The notes under the pieces are model-generated. The model was given only the letters and a program-made list of their open reading frames with translations. It was not told the origin of the DNA and did not search any database. Both the position numbers and the translations under genes were made by a program. From assembly GCA_035623335.1 (NCBI GenBank), contig DASPTQ010000259.1, positions 34,290-98,289 on the forward strand: a stretch of DNA of 64,000 nt. The letters run 5' to 3'. The DNA comes from JAFAGX01 sp035623335 (lineage in GTDB: Bacteria; Acidobacteriota; Terriglobia; Terriglobales; Acidobacteriaceae). Positions 7,036 to 17,000 of the stretch are shown one piece after another (position 1 is the stretch's first letter; each line of letters begins with the position of its first letter).

Positions 7036-8686
7036 GCATCTGCTCCACCAGATGTTCGCTCGAGCGCAGCGAGAAGGTAAGAATCGAGAGCACCGGCGGC
7101 TTGTCCGTGCCGTTCACAAAAACACTGCCGTCACAAACATAGAGATTGGAAATGTCGTGGGTTTGGCCGAATTGGTTGGTGACAAATTTCTTCGGGTCCT
7201 TGCCCATGCGGCAAGTGCCGAATTCGTGCTGACTGTAGCCGGGAATCTCAGGTTCGGCGTTCACCGACTCGACCACCCCCCCGCTAGCTCTCAGCACCTC
7301 GGCGCAGGCGTGCTTGGCATGCTCCCACATCTTCAGTTCGTTGCCTCCCCACTGAAAATGAATCCGCAGCTTGGGAATACCCAAGGAGTCCTTGGCGGCC
7401 GGATCAAGATCCACATAGTTTTTGCCGGAAGGCAAAGTCGGAATCTGCGCCATGAAACTGACCGGCGTCGGATAGCGGCGCTTCATCTCCCGCTTGAAGG
7501 ACGAACCGAAACCCTCGATGCCGTCGTAGTAGGCGGGAAACTCCCAGCAGCCACCATCAGGATACACCGCATAACCGCGAACAAAATTTTCTTCCCGGGG
7601 ATGATTCAGGTTTTGCCACCGCGGCATCCAGGCGATCGAACTGTCGGAGACGTTGTCGGGAAAGCTGGGCTGCCCGAGCAGCTGCGGCAGGTAGCCGGAA
7701 ACGCCCGCGTACATCTGATCGCACAGGTTGCGCCCCAATTGGCCGCTGGAGTTGGCTAGACCGTCCGGCCACCGGGAGGATCTCGAGTTCAGCAGGATGC
7801 GGGTGGTCTCCAGGCAGGATGCGGCCACCACCACGGCCCGGCCTAAGACCTCATACTCCTGTCGACTGGCGCGGTCGATGTAGGCCACGCCCGAGGCTTT
7901 TCCCGCGTCATCCAGCAGAACCTTTCTGGCCACGGCATTGGTGCGCAAATCCAGGGTTCCGCCGGCTTCCGCCTCGGGCAGAAGAAACCAGGGAGTCGAG
8001 AAAAAGGCACCCACCTCACAGCCGCTGGTACAGTCCCCGCAGAAGTGGCAGGCCGGGTGGCCGGCGTATGCGACGGTGAGTTGAGCGATGCGGTCGGGCA
8101 GGTAAGGAATTCCCAGCTTGCGCGCCCCGGCCTGTAGAATCATATCGAAACAGCGGAAATTCATGGGAGGCAGGTAGCTGCCGTCGGGATTGCTGGGACG
8201 GTTCTGGATGGTGCTGGCCACGCCAATCATCTTTTCCACGCGGGTGTAGTAAGGCGCCATCTCGTCGTAGCTCACCGGCCAATCCACGTCGACGCCGTCG
8301 AGGGAAGCCGCCTGAAAATCAATGGCGCCGTAGCGCGCCGCACTGCGTCCCCAAAAATTGGTCTTTCCTCCCACGGCAGAGCACCGCGGCCACATCCAGT
8401 TCGTACCCGGCGCTGTGGTATGCACCACTTCATTCTCCCAGGCCCCCTCAACATATTCGGTGTTCACAAAGTCAGGCTGCGATGGTGTTCGGGTCTGGGG
8501 ATCGCCGAAGCCGCGGTATTTCATCTCCCAGGGCATGCGATGGTTGCGGAAGTCCTTCTGCGGGTCGAGCCGTCGGCCCGAGTTCAAAGCGCACACCTTG
8601 AGCCCGGCTGCGCACAGCCTATGGATCGCCATGCCGCCTCCGGCCCCGGTTCCAATCACAATCACGTCGTAAATCTGCTTGGGCAT
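7022..8686 (-). CDS. GMC-family FAD oxidoreductase, candidate sugar/glycoside dehydrogenase large subunit
   Basis: The 554-residue protein starts with the FAD-binding Rossmann motif VIVIGTGAGGGMAIHRL and ends with the GMC C-terminal domain, including the likely catalytic histidine in QHEFGTCRMG. In between it has a four-cysteine motif CHFCGDCTSGC. Such spacing is seen in the FAD subunits of periplasmic sugar dehydrogenases reported to carry an extra iron-sulfur cluster. It begins 7 bases after the small-subunit gene, the usual pair for membrane-linked oxidation of glucosides at C3 or of sugar acids. No cytochrome subunit is encoded nearby, so the electron acceptor is unknown. It has no signal peptide and may be exported with its Tat-bearing partner. 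Confidence 0.85.
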   Translation of the reverse strand: MPKQIYDVIVIGTGAGGGMAIHRLCAAGLKVCALNSGRRLDPQKDFRNHRMPWEMKYRGFGDPQTRTPSQPDFVNTEYVEGAWENEVVHTTAPGTNWMWPRCSAVGGKTNFWGRSAARYGAIDFQAASLDGVDVDWPVSYDEMAPYYTRVEKMIGVASTIQNRPSNPDGSYLPPMNFRCFDMILQAGARKLGIPYLPDRIAQLTVAYAGHPACHFCGDCTSGCEVGAFFSTPWFLLPEAEAGGTLDLRTNAVARKVLLDDAGKASGVAYIDRASRQEYEVLGRAVVVAASCLETTRILLNSRSSRWPDGLANSSGQLGRNLCDQMYAGVSGYLPQLLGQPSFPDNVSDSSIAWMPRWQNLNHPREENFVRGYAVYPDGGCWEFPAYYDGIEGFGSSFKREMKRRYPTPVSFMAQIPTLPSGKNYVDLDPAAKDSLGIPKLRIHFQWGGNELKMWEHAKHACAEVLRASGGVVESVNAEPEIPGYSQHEFGTCRMGKDPKKFVTNQFGQTHDISNLYVCDGSVFVNGTDKPPVLSILTFSLRSSEHLVEQMRRGV

Positions 8687-8693
8687 CGAGACC

Positions 8694-9305
8694 TTAGAAC
8701 CGGGGTGGGGGAAGATGAAGGTGCTCAGGATCGTCCTGGTGGGGACAGGCCGGTGATTCGGCGTAGAACTGCAAGCCGGGGAAATCCAATTCCTTGAGAC
8801 CGACCTCGCTGGTATAGAAGCCCATAATCGTGTACTCGCGCATCAGGTCGAAGAAACGGCGTCCAGGTTGCTCGCCCGGACGATACTTCTTCTTGTAGGC
8901 GAGGGGCTCGAGCAGTGCTACCTGCGCTTCCGGGGTGAGCCCAAGGAAGGGCTTGCCCTCGAGTTTCTGGCTGTGGCTGTTCAGCCATGCGAGGCCGGTG
9001 CGGAAGTTGTGCTGCAGATCGGGATCTCTCGACGTCATGACGTCGATGAATTCGGCCACCCCCGCCTCGCCGGCCCCGGGGGTATCGTCGGTGGGAATGA
9101 TGATGGCGGCCAAGCGTTCGACCAAGGCATACTCCGTGGCGGTGAAGAACTGGGGTCGATACTGAGCCGGCGGGATTTGTGCCAGCCGGCTCGGCATGGA
9201 ACAGCCGGCAAAACTCCACTTGCTGAAAGCCGGAAAGGTTGCGGCTGCGGCGGCCATCGATAGCATCCGCAGGATTTCACGTCGCTCAAGATTTTGACCC
9301 GCCAT
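8694..9305 (-). CDS. Gluconate 2-dehydrogenase subunit 3-like protein
   Basis: The 203-residue protein matches the small subunit of FAD sugar dehydrogenases (the Gluconate_2-dh3 family) by the pattern ALVERLAAIIIPTDDTPGAGEAGVAEFID and by its position directly before a GMC oxidoreductase gene. The N-terminus has LERREILRML followed by an alanine-rich hydrophobic stretch, a probable Tat signal. A cysteine shortly afterwards (FAGC) leaves a lipoprotein possible. The family partner carries the large FAD subunit across the membrane by hitch-hiking. It is separated by 220 bases from the upstream Gfo/Idh/MocA gene and may have its own promoter. Confidence 0.82.
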   Translation of the reverse strand: MAGQNLERREILRMLSMAAAAATFPAFSKWSFAGCSMPSRLAQIPPAQYRPQFFTATEYALVERLAAIIIPTDDTPGAGEAGVAEFIDVMTSRDPDLQHNFRTGLAWLNSHSQKLEGKPFLGLTPEAQVALLEPLAYKKKYRPGEQPGRRFFDLMREYTIMGFYTSEVGLKELDFPGLQFYAESPACPHQDDPEHLHLPPPRF

Positions 9306-9525
9306 TCGGGCTCTCTAAACCGCATCTCCCCCGGGAAACCGAAAACGGTAACCGCGAGAACGCAATGGCACTAAGGCCTAAGCCGGCATCCTGGCGTTGT
9401 CCGTGGTTGGCCCGGGCAAGGACCTTGTCCAGGAGACAGTGTAACCAGACGCAGTTCGCCAATGTACCACATTTTTCTTGCCTCGCTTGGCGGGTATCCT
9501 CCGCGGAGCGGCGCGCAGCCCGCGG

Positions 9526-10770
9526 TCAGAATTGCGGTACCACGGCCTTGGCTTCCTCGAGCGTGATCCGCTGCTTTTTCCGGTAGGCGAGATTGGCCAT
9601 GTGGGCGGCGATCGCCGACTGGTAGCCGATTTCGACCGGGGCGTTCGGAGTCTTCCGCGTGCGCACGCAATCAATCCAGTTGCCCATGTGGTCTTGATCC
9701 TTGGTCTTGCCCACCAGCGCGGCGCCGTGCGGCCGGTTGACCTTCTCCGGAAAAAATCGAATCGACTCTCCCTCCTCGCCGTTCACCATGTCGGATTCCG
9801 ACCATCCATGTTCGATGGTTCCGTCGCTCCCCAAGATGTGCTCGCCCAGACCGTAGTGACGGTTGCTGAAGGTGGATTGCCAGCTCCAAATCAGGTCATT
9901 CGGAAACTCCAGCGTGACCGCAATCGTGTCCGGCACTTGGCGGCCGTCTTTTTCCGAAAATACGCCGCCCGACATGGAAGCTGCCGTCGGCAGCGGCAAC
10001 TCGAGCGCACTCATGATCCATGCCACCTGATGCACCATATTCTCGGTGACGTTGCCGCCGGAGAATTCCCAGAATAACCGCCAGTTGATCAGGCGAAACC
10101 CGTCAAAGGGGCGGTCCGGCCGGCCGTTCAGAAATGCACTCCAGTTCACATTCTCGGGGGTGCAATCCGCCGGGACGCGGCGCACCCACTGGCCTTGGCC
10201 GTGGGGCGTGTTGCGGCTCATCCAGGAATTTACCTGGGTGACCTTTCCCAGCAATCCATCTTTGATCCATCGCTTGGCGTCCGCCAAGGCGCCCGAGCTC
10301 TCCCACTGCAATCCGATCTGCACGACGCGCCCGGATTGGTGGGCGGCCGCCAGACATTGCTCCGCCTCGGGAATCGACCAAGTCATGGTCTTTTCCGCGT
10401 ACAGGTCCTTGCCTGCCGCCAAGGTATCGAGAAAATGGCGGGCGTGGGTGTGCAGTGGGCTGGCGACGATCACCGCATCCACGTCCTTCCGGTCGAGGAG
10501 CGGGCGGTGATCGTCGAAGGTGGTGATGCCCGGAGCCACCTTCCTGGCGGCTTCGAAGCGCCCGCGATAAACATCGGCAATGGCCACCACCTGCACGTTG
10601 GGAACGGCCTTGACCTCGTCGAGCAGGTCCTGGCCACGATTGCCTACCCCGATCATTCCCACCCGAACCCGGTCGTTGGCACCGAGCACGCGCGCCGGCG
10701 GATAGGCCAGGAGAGCTGCCGTCCCCAACCCAGTCTGCTTCAGAAAATCCCGCCTTGTCGGCTTGAACAT
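9526..10770 (-). CDS. Tat-exported Gfo/Idh/MocA-family oxidoreductase
   Basis: This 414-residue protein begins with a Tat signal (TRRDFLKQTGLGTAALLAY), followed by the NAD(P)-binding Rossmann motif VGMIGVGNRGQDLL and the C-terminal domain typical of Gfo/Idh/MocA proteins. These enzymes oxidise or reduce sugars and inositols, often at C3, with tightly held or free nicotinamide. The usual EKP motif after the Rossmann fold reads EKT here (AEKTMTW), which may alter cofactor or substrate handling. It lies 6 bases after the sugar isomerase/epimerase gene, so the two are translated together. A role in interconverting glycosides and their 3-keto forms in the periplasm is plausible but not proven. Confidence 0.88.
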   Translation of the reverse strand: MFKPTRRDFLKQTGLGTAALLAYPPARVLGANDRVRVGMIGVGNRGQDLLDEVKAVPNVQVVAIADVYRGRFEAARKVAPGITTFDDHRPLLDRKDVDAVIVASPLHTHARHFLDTLAAGKDLYAEKTMTWSIPEAEQCLAAAHQSGRVVQIGLQWESSGALADAKRWIKDGLLGKVTQVNSWMSRNTPHGQGQWVRRVPADCTPENVNWSAFLNGRPDRPFDGFRLINWRLFWEFSGGNVTENMVHQVAWIMSALELPLPTAASMSGGVFSEKDGRQVPDTIAVTLEFPNDLIWSWQSTFSNRHYGLGEHILGSDGTIEHGWSESDMVNGEEGESIRFFPEKVNRPHGAALVGKTKDQDHMGNWIDCVRTRKTPNAPVEIGYQSAIAAHMANLAYRKKQRITLEEAKAVVPQF

Positions 10771-10776
10771 GGCTGC

Positions 10777-11742
10777 TTACAACGCTCCTGCCTGTTGCAA
10801 CAGGTTCTTCATCCCCGACCAGCTCCGGCGCGAGGACTGTTCGGCAGTGCCGCCGCCCTGCCAGTGGGTTTCCAGGCTCACGGCGAAGTGATAGCCATCG
10901 CGCTTGAGCGCTTGAAATTGCCCCCGCCAGTCGACGATCCCCGTTCCCATGGCCGCCCAGTCGTACTCCTTGCCCTGCTTCACGGTATCCTTGCAATGGC
11001 AGTGACCGATCCGCTGCTTGGGCAAGAGATTGTAGCCGTCGGGATAGGCCTTCTCACCGTTGGCCGCGGCGTTTCCCGGGTCCCAGTTGAGCATAAGGTG
11101 AGGAGATTCGATAGCCCGCAGGACCTTGGCCGCTTCCGCCCCGGTACTGGTATTGAGCCCTCCGTCATTTTCGAGAAGCAGAATCACTCCCCTCTTTCCT
11201 GCCTTGTCGGCGGCGCTACGCAGTGTCTCATTGATGGCCTCGCGATACGGCTCGGGATTGTCCAATCTCCAGAAATCAAAGCAGCGTACGCGATCGGTCG
11301 CAAACGCTTTGGCTAGTTCGAGGCTGCGCTCGAGCACTTCGTCCTGCTGCTGAAAGCTGAAGCCGGCGTGAAAATCCTCCGCTGGTCTTTCCTTGGCCCG
11401 GGGATCGTCTTTCCACGCCACTTTAAAGAGCGGGCTGGCGATATCGGTCACGCGCAACTCGTATTTCTTGAGAATGCGCTGCGCTTCGGCAATCTCCCGG
11501 GTGTCGAGACTGACGATGTTCTTCCGCCACATGCCACGCAATTCGATCCATTGCATTCCGAATTCGCGCGCGGCCACTTCGCAGGATCGACCGAAATCCT
11601 GAGAAATCTCGTCGTTGATAACCGCGACGCGAAAGGGTGAGTGCAGGACCTCGCTGGGACGGCCCTCGGCGGGGAAGGATCCGGCCAGAGCAGCTCCCGC
11701 CACCGTCATGCCGGCCAGAAAATCGCGCCGCGACATTCCCAT
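10777..11742 (-). CDS. Tat-exported sugar phosphate isomerase/epimerase (AP endonuclease 2 fold)
   Basis: The 321-residue protein has a clear Tat signal (SRRDFLAGMTVAGAALAG) and a xylose-isomerase-like TIM barrel. Recognisable metal-site stretches are LLLENDGG, LMLNWDPGNA, GHCHCKDT and VSLETHW. Members exported by bacteria alongside Gfo/Idh/MocA and DUF1080 proteins act on sugars, not sugar phosphates; some are reported to hydrate or isomerise 3-keto-sugar intermediates. It sits between the FucP-like transporter (25 bases upstream) and a Gfo/Idh/MocA gene (6 bases downstream). Confidence 0.87.
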   Translation of the reverse strand: MGMSRRDFLAGMTVAGAALAGSFPAEGRPSEVLHSPFRVAVINDEISQDFGRSCEVAAREFGMQWIELRGMWRKNIVSLDTREIAEAQRILKKYELRVTDIASPLFKVAWKDDPRAKERPAEDFHAGFSFQQQDEVLERSLELAKAFATDRVRCFDFWRLDNPEPYREAINETLRSAADKAGKRGVILLLENDGGLNTSTGAEAAKVLRAIESPHLMLNWDPGNAAANGEKAYPDGYNLLPKQRIGHCHCKDTVKQGKEYDWAAMGTGIVDWRGQFQALKRDGYHFAVSLETHWQGGGTAEQSSRRSWSGMKNLLQQAGAL

Positions 11743-11767
11743 GGTTAGGTCAGACTCCGCCTTCCTC

Positions 11768-13030
11768 TCAAACCACCTGAGCGGCTTCCTTCTTGAGAGT
11801 GATGGTGGCGTTGCTGATCAGCGGCTTCGCCCAGAAGCCAACGCTGAAGACCACGGCAAAGGTGAGGTAGAGAAACGCCACGCCGCTGCGCAATCCCAGA
11901 TGATCGCCGATCCGCCCGATGATCAGCGGTACAATGGCACCCCCCATGATTCCCGTGCTCAGAATGCCGGAGAAGGATCCGTGGTACTCCGCCACCGAAT
12001 TGAGAGCCAGGGAAACGATGATCGGCCACATGATCGAAGCGAAGAGACCGATCGCCGGGAAGGCGACGACCGACACGTTGGCCGGACCAAACAAGGCCGC
12101 GGACAAGCAAGCCAGCGCTCCCACGGAGGTCCCGATCAGGAGCTTGCGGCTATCAAAGATCTTCAACAGCAACATACCGATCAGACAGCCGATGGTGAGC
12201 AGCCCCCAAAACCAGGAAACCACGGCCGCGCCCGTGGTGTGAGGATCGAAGGCGTGATACCTGGCGAGAAACTCCGACATCCAGTCGGCCGTCCCCTGTT
12301 CGCAGCCTACATAGGCGAACATGGCGACAAAATACATCCAGACAATCGGCTTGCGCGCCAGCCGGCGATACATCTCCCAAGAACCGGCCCGCTCCTCGTC
12401 GGTATGCTCGACTTGGGGGAATCGGGTGAAGGCCAGAATCACCACCATGAGGAAGGCAAAAACCGTGAAGATCCAGTAAACCGACGCCCACGGCAGACCC
12501 GCGGGGGTCAGACCACCCAGAACGCGGAGCAGAAAATTAGGCTGGGGCGCCGGTGTCCCGAGATTCAGCACCAGGTAGGAATAGATCCGCGGACTGAGAA
12601 ACGACGCGCTGCAGAAGATGAATTGGGCAAACGCCGAGTTAAATGCGTAGTGCTCTTCTCCGCCGGAAACGCGCAACAAAGGATTGATGGCGACCTGCAG
12701 GATGGCCATCCCAGCCCCGATAACGAAATAGGAGACCATGGCGACGCGGTATTGCGGCAGCAAGGCAAAGCTCAGGGAGCCTAAGGTGCCGGCGAGAAAG
12801 GCCACGATCATCACCGGCTTCTCGGTGAAGCGCTCGACCAGAAACCCGGCGGGAATCGACATGACGCCGTAGGCGATAAAGAAGGCGAATGCCAATAAAC
12901 CCGCCGCCGTCAAGCTCACGTGAAAACTACTGATGATGTCCGGCACGATGGGACCCAGAATGTTCGTGAGGAGCGACATCACGAAGAAGGTCAGGAAGAC
13001 CAGCGCGACCATTTGGCGGTTTCTTGGCAT
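11768..13030 (-). CDS. FucP/GluP-like major facilitator sugar transporter
   Basis: The protein is strongly hydrophobic with about twelve membrane segments and resembles the fucose/glucose-galactose:H+ symporter branch (FHS family), for example in GPIVPDIISSFHVSLTAAGL, the AYGVMSIPAGFLVERF loop and GAGMAILQVAINPLL. It would bring a monosaccharide into the cytoplasm for the ROK kinase encoded upstream. I chose ATG 13030 (MPRNRQMVALVF). The frame extends to a TTG at 13111, but the added residues are not membrane-like and overlap the end of the ROK gene region. It is 25 bases before the isomerase gene. Confidence 0.9.
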   Translation of the reverse strand: MPRNRQMVALVFLTFFVMSLLTNILGPIVPDIISSFHVSLTAAGLLAFAFFIAYGVMSIPAGFLVERFTEKPVMIVAFLAGTLGSLSFALLPQYRVAMVSYFVIGAGMAILQVAINPLLRVSGGEEHYAFNSAFAQFIFCSASFLSPRIYSYLVLNLGTPAPQPNFLLRVLGGLTPAGLPWASVYWIFTVFAFLMVVILAFTRFPQVEHTDEERAGSWEMYRRLARKPIVWMYFVAMFAYVGCEQGTADWMSEFLARYHAFDPHTTGAAVVSWFWGLLTIGCLIGMLLLKIFDSRKLLIGTSVGALACLSAALFGPANVSVVAFPAIGLFASIMWPIIVSLALNSVAEYHGSFSGILSTGIMGGAIVPLIIGRIGDHLGLRSGVAFLYLTFAVVFSVGFWAKPLISNATITLKKEAAQVV

Positions 13031-13114
13031 AGGTTCGAGCGGCACTCCGTGGGGCGGCAGGCTAGGGAGGACGAATCCCGAACCGTTTCTAGAACCCCGA
13101 GTCAGTTCCAAACA

Positions 13115-14044
13115 TCAGTCTGGCTGAGCGAAGCGGTGGTGCCAGACCCGGGCTGCGCCAATGAGATTCGCGTTCTCCCCGAGCGATGCCAGCAGCAGTT
13201 GGGTCTTTTCCCAGGGGACAAAGCGGCAACCCTGGCCGATTACGCTGCGGATTCGGTCGAGAAGAAGGTCGGCACTCTTCATCAGGCTGCCGCCCAACAC
13301 GATTGCGTCCGGCGTAAACAGGTTGATCAGATTGGCCAGACCCAGGCCTAAATAGTACGCCTCTCGTGTCACCGCACGGCAAGCCAATTCGTCTCCTTGC
13401 CGTGCCAGTTCGCAGATACGCTTGGCCGTGGGATGGTCGCGAGACTCGCCACCGCCCGATCTCTCGCTCTCGAACCATGCGGCCATCGCTGGACCGGTGG
13501 CCAGCGCCTCCCAGCAGCCGCGGAAACCGCAAGAGCACGGGGGCCCGGCGGGGTCAATCACGTGATGGCCAATTTCGGGGTGTGCCCCGTCGACACCCCG
13601 ATAAAGTTGGCCGTTCACAATGATGCCCCCGCCGATACCGGTCCCAAGGGTGACGTACACCAAATTCGACCGGTTTTTGCCCGCGCCCCAACCTGCCTCG
13701 CCCAGAGCACCGGCGTCGCCGTCGTTTTCAAGAGCCACGCGGACTCCGAAAATCTCAGACAGCTGGCGTACCGGATTTCTTCCCCGCCAGCGGGGAAGAA
13801 AGTCGACGTCGCCAAATTCGCCGGTGACTGGATTGACAGGGCCGGTTGAGCCCATGCCAATACCCTCGATCTTCTGGCCGGCATCCGCGAAGCTTTTCTC
13901 GAGCATGCCGACCACGACTTTGAATCCATCCTCATAGCTGCGGTCCGGATCGGACGGCGCTTCCATCCGCGACAGCACTTTGCCGTCACCATCCACGACA
14001 CCCACCGCGATCTTCGTTCCCCCGATGTCCACCGCCCCGATCAT
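13115..14044 (-). CDS. ROK-family sugar kinase (glucokinase-like)
   Basis: The 309-residue protein starts with the ATP-binding motif AVDIGGTKIAVGVVD. It carries the ROK zinc-binding signature CSCGFRGCWE, preceded by the sugar-site histidine (IGHHVIDPAG), plus the ENDGDAGALGE segment. It should phosphorylate glucose or a related hexose or N-acetylhexosamine in the cytoplasm. There is no N-terminal helix-turn-helix, so it is an enzyme and not a NagC/XylR-like repressor. The start is ATG 14044, 4 bases after an AGGGG element; an in-frame GTG at 14059 is less likely. It lies between the TonB receptor and the transporter gene. Confidence 0.9.
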   Translation of the reverse strand: MIGAVDIGGTKIAVGVVDGDGKVLSRMEAPSDPDRSYEDGFKVVVGMLEKSFADAGQKIEGIGMGSTGPVNPVTGEFGDVDFLPRWRGRNPVRQLSEIFGVRVALENDGDAGALGEAGWGAGKNRSNLVYVTLGTGIGGGIIVNGQLYRGVDGAHPEIGHHVIDPAGPPCSCGFRGCWEALATGPAMAAWFESERSGGGESRDHPTAKRICELARQGDELACRAVTREAYYLGLGLANLINLFTPDAIVLGGSLMKSADLLLDRIRSVIGQGCRFVPWEKTQLLLASLGENANLIGAARVWHHRFAQPD

Positions 14045-14083
14045 CGTTCCCCTTGGCACAAGCGTTCCGGCGCCGACGCGATT

Positions 14084-17000
14084 TCAGAAGGCAACCCGGA
14101 TGGCAAACTGACCCACACGACCCAGATGCGCCCCGCTGGGGTAAAGGAAGTTCGCGGTATTTTGGTATTGGTTTACTCCGTTCCATTGCGGATGGTTGAA
14201 AATGTTGAAGGCCTCCGCCCGGAATTGTATGGAGATCCTTTCTGTCGGCTGGAACATCTTGTAGACCGACATATCGAAATTTGTGCGATGGGGTATGTTG
14301 AGGCTGTTCCGGCCAGAATCCCCAAACGTCAGTCCCTGGGTCTCGGTGTACGCATTGGGATTGAATAGCAGCGGTCCTTTTTGCGCGGGACTTCGGGGTG
14401 GAATGTTGCTATGGGGATCGCCGATGATATCAGCAAACGACCCATTGAAGACAGTACCGTCAGCCACACCGGCGCTATCGCCGTATGCCCCGTTTTCAAC
14501 TGAGAACGGGGTGCCGCTTTGTGAAGTCATGATGCCGGCGTACGACCACGCACCAAAAAACGCATGCAACCACTTGCCTTGATTCACCGACGGCAGTTCA
14601 TAGACCCAAGCTGCGGTCAGAATGTGGCGCTGGTCGTAATTCGAGCTGGCGTAGTTGGCGTGTACGTCATAGGAGTTGACGAAGTTGGAGTCTTCATTGT
14701 CGGAGGAATCATCGAGCGAGTGGCTATAGGTGTACGCCCCCTCCAGCGTCAGCTTGCCGCTGGTCTTGCGCACCGAGATCTGGAGCGCGTTGTAGTTAGA
14801 GTTCGCTATCGGGTCAAAGCGCTGGATATCTCCAACGCTGTAGTAGGGTCGGAAAGGATCAGGGTCGTTGCCGCAGGCGACGCTGAGATTGACAGCCGGT
14901 TGGCCCGTGACCGTCTGGTTGTTGACCACGAAAGTCGGTTCGAGATAAGGGCCGCCCTGCGTGTTGCAGATATCAGCGGTGATGGGCTGGCCGGGATGGA
15001 AAGGATTTTGCGAAGGCGGGGTGGAATGCAGCTGGTTGAGTTCATGTTGCAGGGTAAGGTGAGTCCCTTTCGTGCCCACGTAGGAGATGGTCGCTATCGT
15101 GTTGTGGATCAGGTCGCGCTGCACGTCCAGGTGCCACTGTTGAACATAGGGCCACATCTCCTGATTGGGTATCGATTCCTGGTAGCCGGGAAAGAGCAGT
15201 CCCTGTCCCCCGATATTGGTGTAGCCCACAACGTTGTACTGGGTGGGTGTGATTACCGTGGGGGGTGTATTCTCCAGGTTTTCTGCATTGACCTCCATGC
15301 CGTTGGTGTGCTCGTAGAAGATTCCATAGGCCGCCCGAATGGCCATTTTCCCGCTGCCCGTGGGATCCCAGGCAAAACCCACGCGCGGGGCATAGTTGAA
15401 CAAGTGTCCCTCGAGGCAGCCACGGGGTACACCATTCACGCCACACTGCACGATCCCGTCCTGGGGATTCTTGCCCGGCGCAGGTATGAGCGCTCCTTGC
15501 TGGCCGGTCACGTTTCCCGTCACATCAATTTCCGGCGCGGTCGCGGGGTTGTACGCCGCGGGATCCCAGTTCCCGATTAGGTGGTTCTTTTCCCACCAGG
15601 TGCCAAAGAGGCTGAGCCGGAAACCGAGATTGAGAGTGAGCCTTTTCGTAACGTGAAAATCGTCCTGGATGTATGGCTCGAAGATTTTGTAATTGAAGTG
15701 ATATTTCGGCTGGGCGTTCGACTGGCTGTAGTTGCCCACATAGCCTAGCAGGAAATCGGCAAAGCCATTGCCGCTCGAAACCCCCGAGGTGCTGTCGAAG
15801 ATGAGATCGCCCTGGAGATCGGTATAGGCCAACTCGTTCTTTTCCGCGTCTTCGAAGTATCCGCCCATCTCGAGGTGGTGCTTACCCCAGCTTTTTGAGA
15901 CATTGTCGCGAAGGGTATAGGTCGGATTCGAGTTTTCCCACGGGAAGGCAGTCGGCCCCTCGAAAAATCCCCCTCCGTAGGCTCCGTTTGTGTTGATCTG
16001 TATGTCAGGAAGCTTGCCGCCAAAGCTGGGAAACAACCCCGTCATGGTGAAGTTAGGACCGCGCGTCCACACCGCGGGGTTGGTATTGTTCTGGTTAATG
16101 TGGTCGGTGGTATAAGCAGCGGTAAACTCGTTGAGCAACGTGGGCGAGGCGTTGGCCGTTAACTTGGCGACTAAGCCCACTCCCGGACCTTGGAAGTGAG
16201 TGCCAATGGTGGGGAAGCTCGCGTATCCCCAGGTCACCGTCGCATTGGTCGTCTCCCAGGAGTCGTGTATGGCGCGAAACGTCGCCCGCAACTTGGGGTT
16301 GATGTCATGGTCGATGCGGATCAGTTCCTCCATCCAGGTTGTGGGTTGGGGGACCTGGGCCGCAAAATAGGAATTTGCTCCCGACCCATAGTTGGGCGCA
16401 GGAATCATATTCATGAGAATCTTGGCGTTCGGATCAATGTAGGGAATTTGGTTATTGGGGAACGGATTTCCGGTGTTCGGGTCGTAGGGGCAATCGGTAG
16501 GATTGGGGATGTTGCATTGGTCGTTGAAATTGCCCTGGCGGTTGGCTACCGAAGGCACCGGACTGAAGAAAGTGTAAGGAACTTGTTCGCGGCGGAATTC
16601 CTGCGACCAGAAAAAGAAGGTGTGGTTCTTCCAGATTGGCCCGCCTATGGTGTATCCGAAGTCGTTCTTCTTATACGAGGCTTTCTCGGTGCCGGGAACG
16701 TCGAAGTAGTTATGCGCATTGAACATCTCGTTGCGCAAAAACTCGTACACCGAACCGTGGAACTGGTTTGTCCCGGACTTGGTTTCCACCTCGACCGTGC
16801 CCGATCCATTCCGGCCATACTGCGCCCCGTAGTTGGAGGTCAGAACCTCGACCTCGGCGATGGCGTCGACGCTCGGATAGAGATTCAGCGAGAAGTTGCT
16901 GCCGTTGTCCAGGTCGCTGCCGCCGTCGATTTCCCAGTTGTTGTACTCTGTGCGTCCTCCGTTAACACTGTACTTAACGTTGCCCTGCGCGCCCACGACC

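Noticed and set aside
9331..9352. GAAACCG-AAAA-CGGTAAC stretch before the small dehydrogenase subunit gene, considered as a third LacI operator
   Set aside because: The half-sites are spaced and oriented differently from the two clear 17-bp operators, and one arm is imperfect.
10195..11316. 373-codon plus-strand frame over two sugar genes
   Set aside because: It overlaps two well-supported Tat-signal proteins on the other strand and shows no family motif.
11615..12784. Long open frame (389 codons) on the plus strand
   Set aside because: It is antisense to the FucP-like transporter, has a composition typical of a G+C-rich shadow frame (Arg/His/Gln/Gly-rich) and no domain. The membrane protein on the other strand explains the region.
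14564..15580. 338-codon plus-strand frame
   Set aside because: Antisense to the Oar-like receptor, with no recognisable domain; a shadow of the third-position G+C bias.
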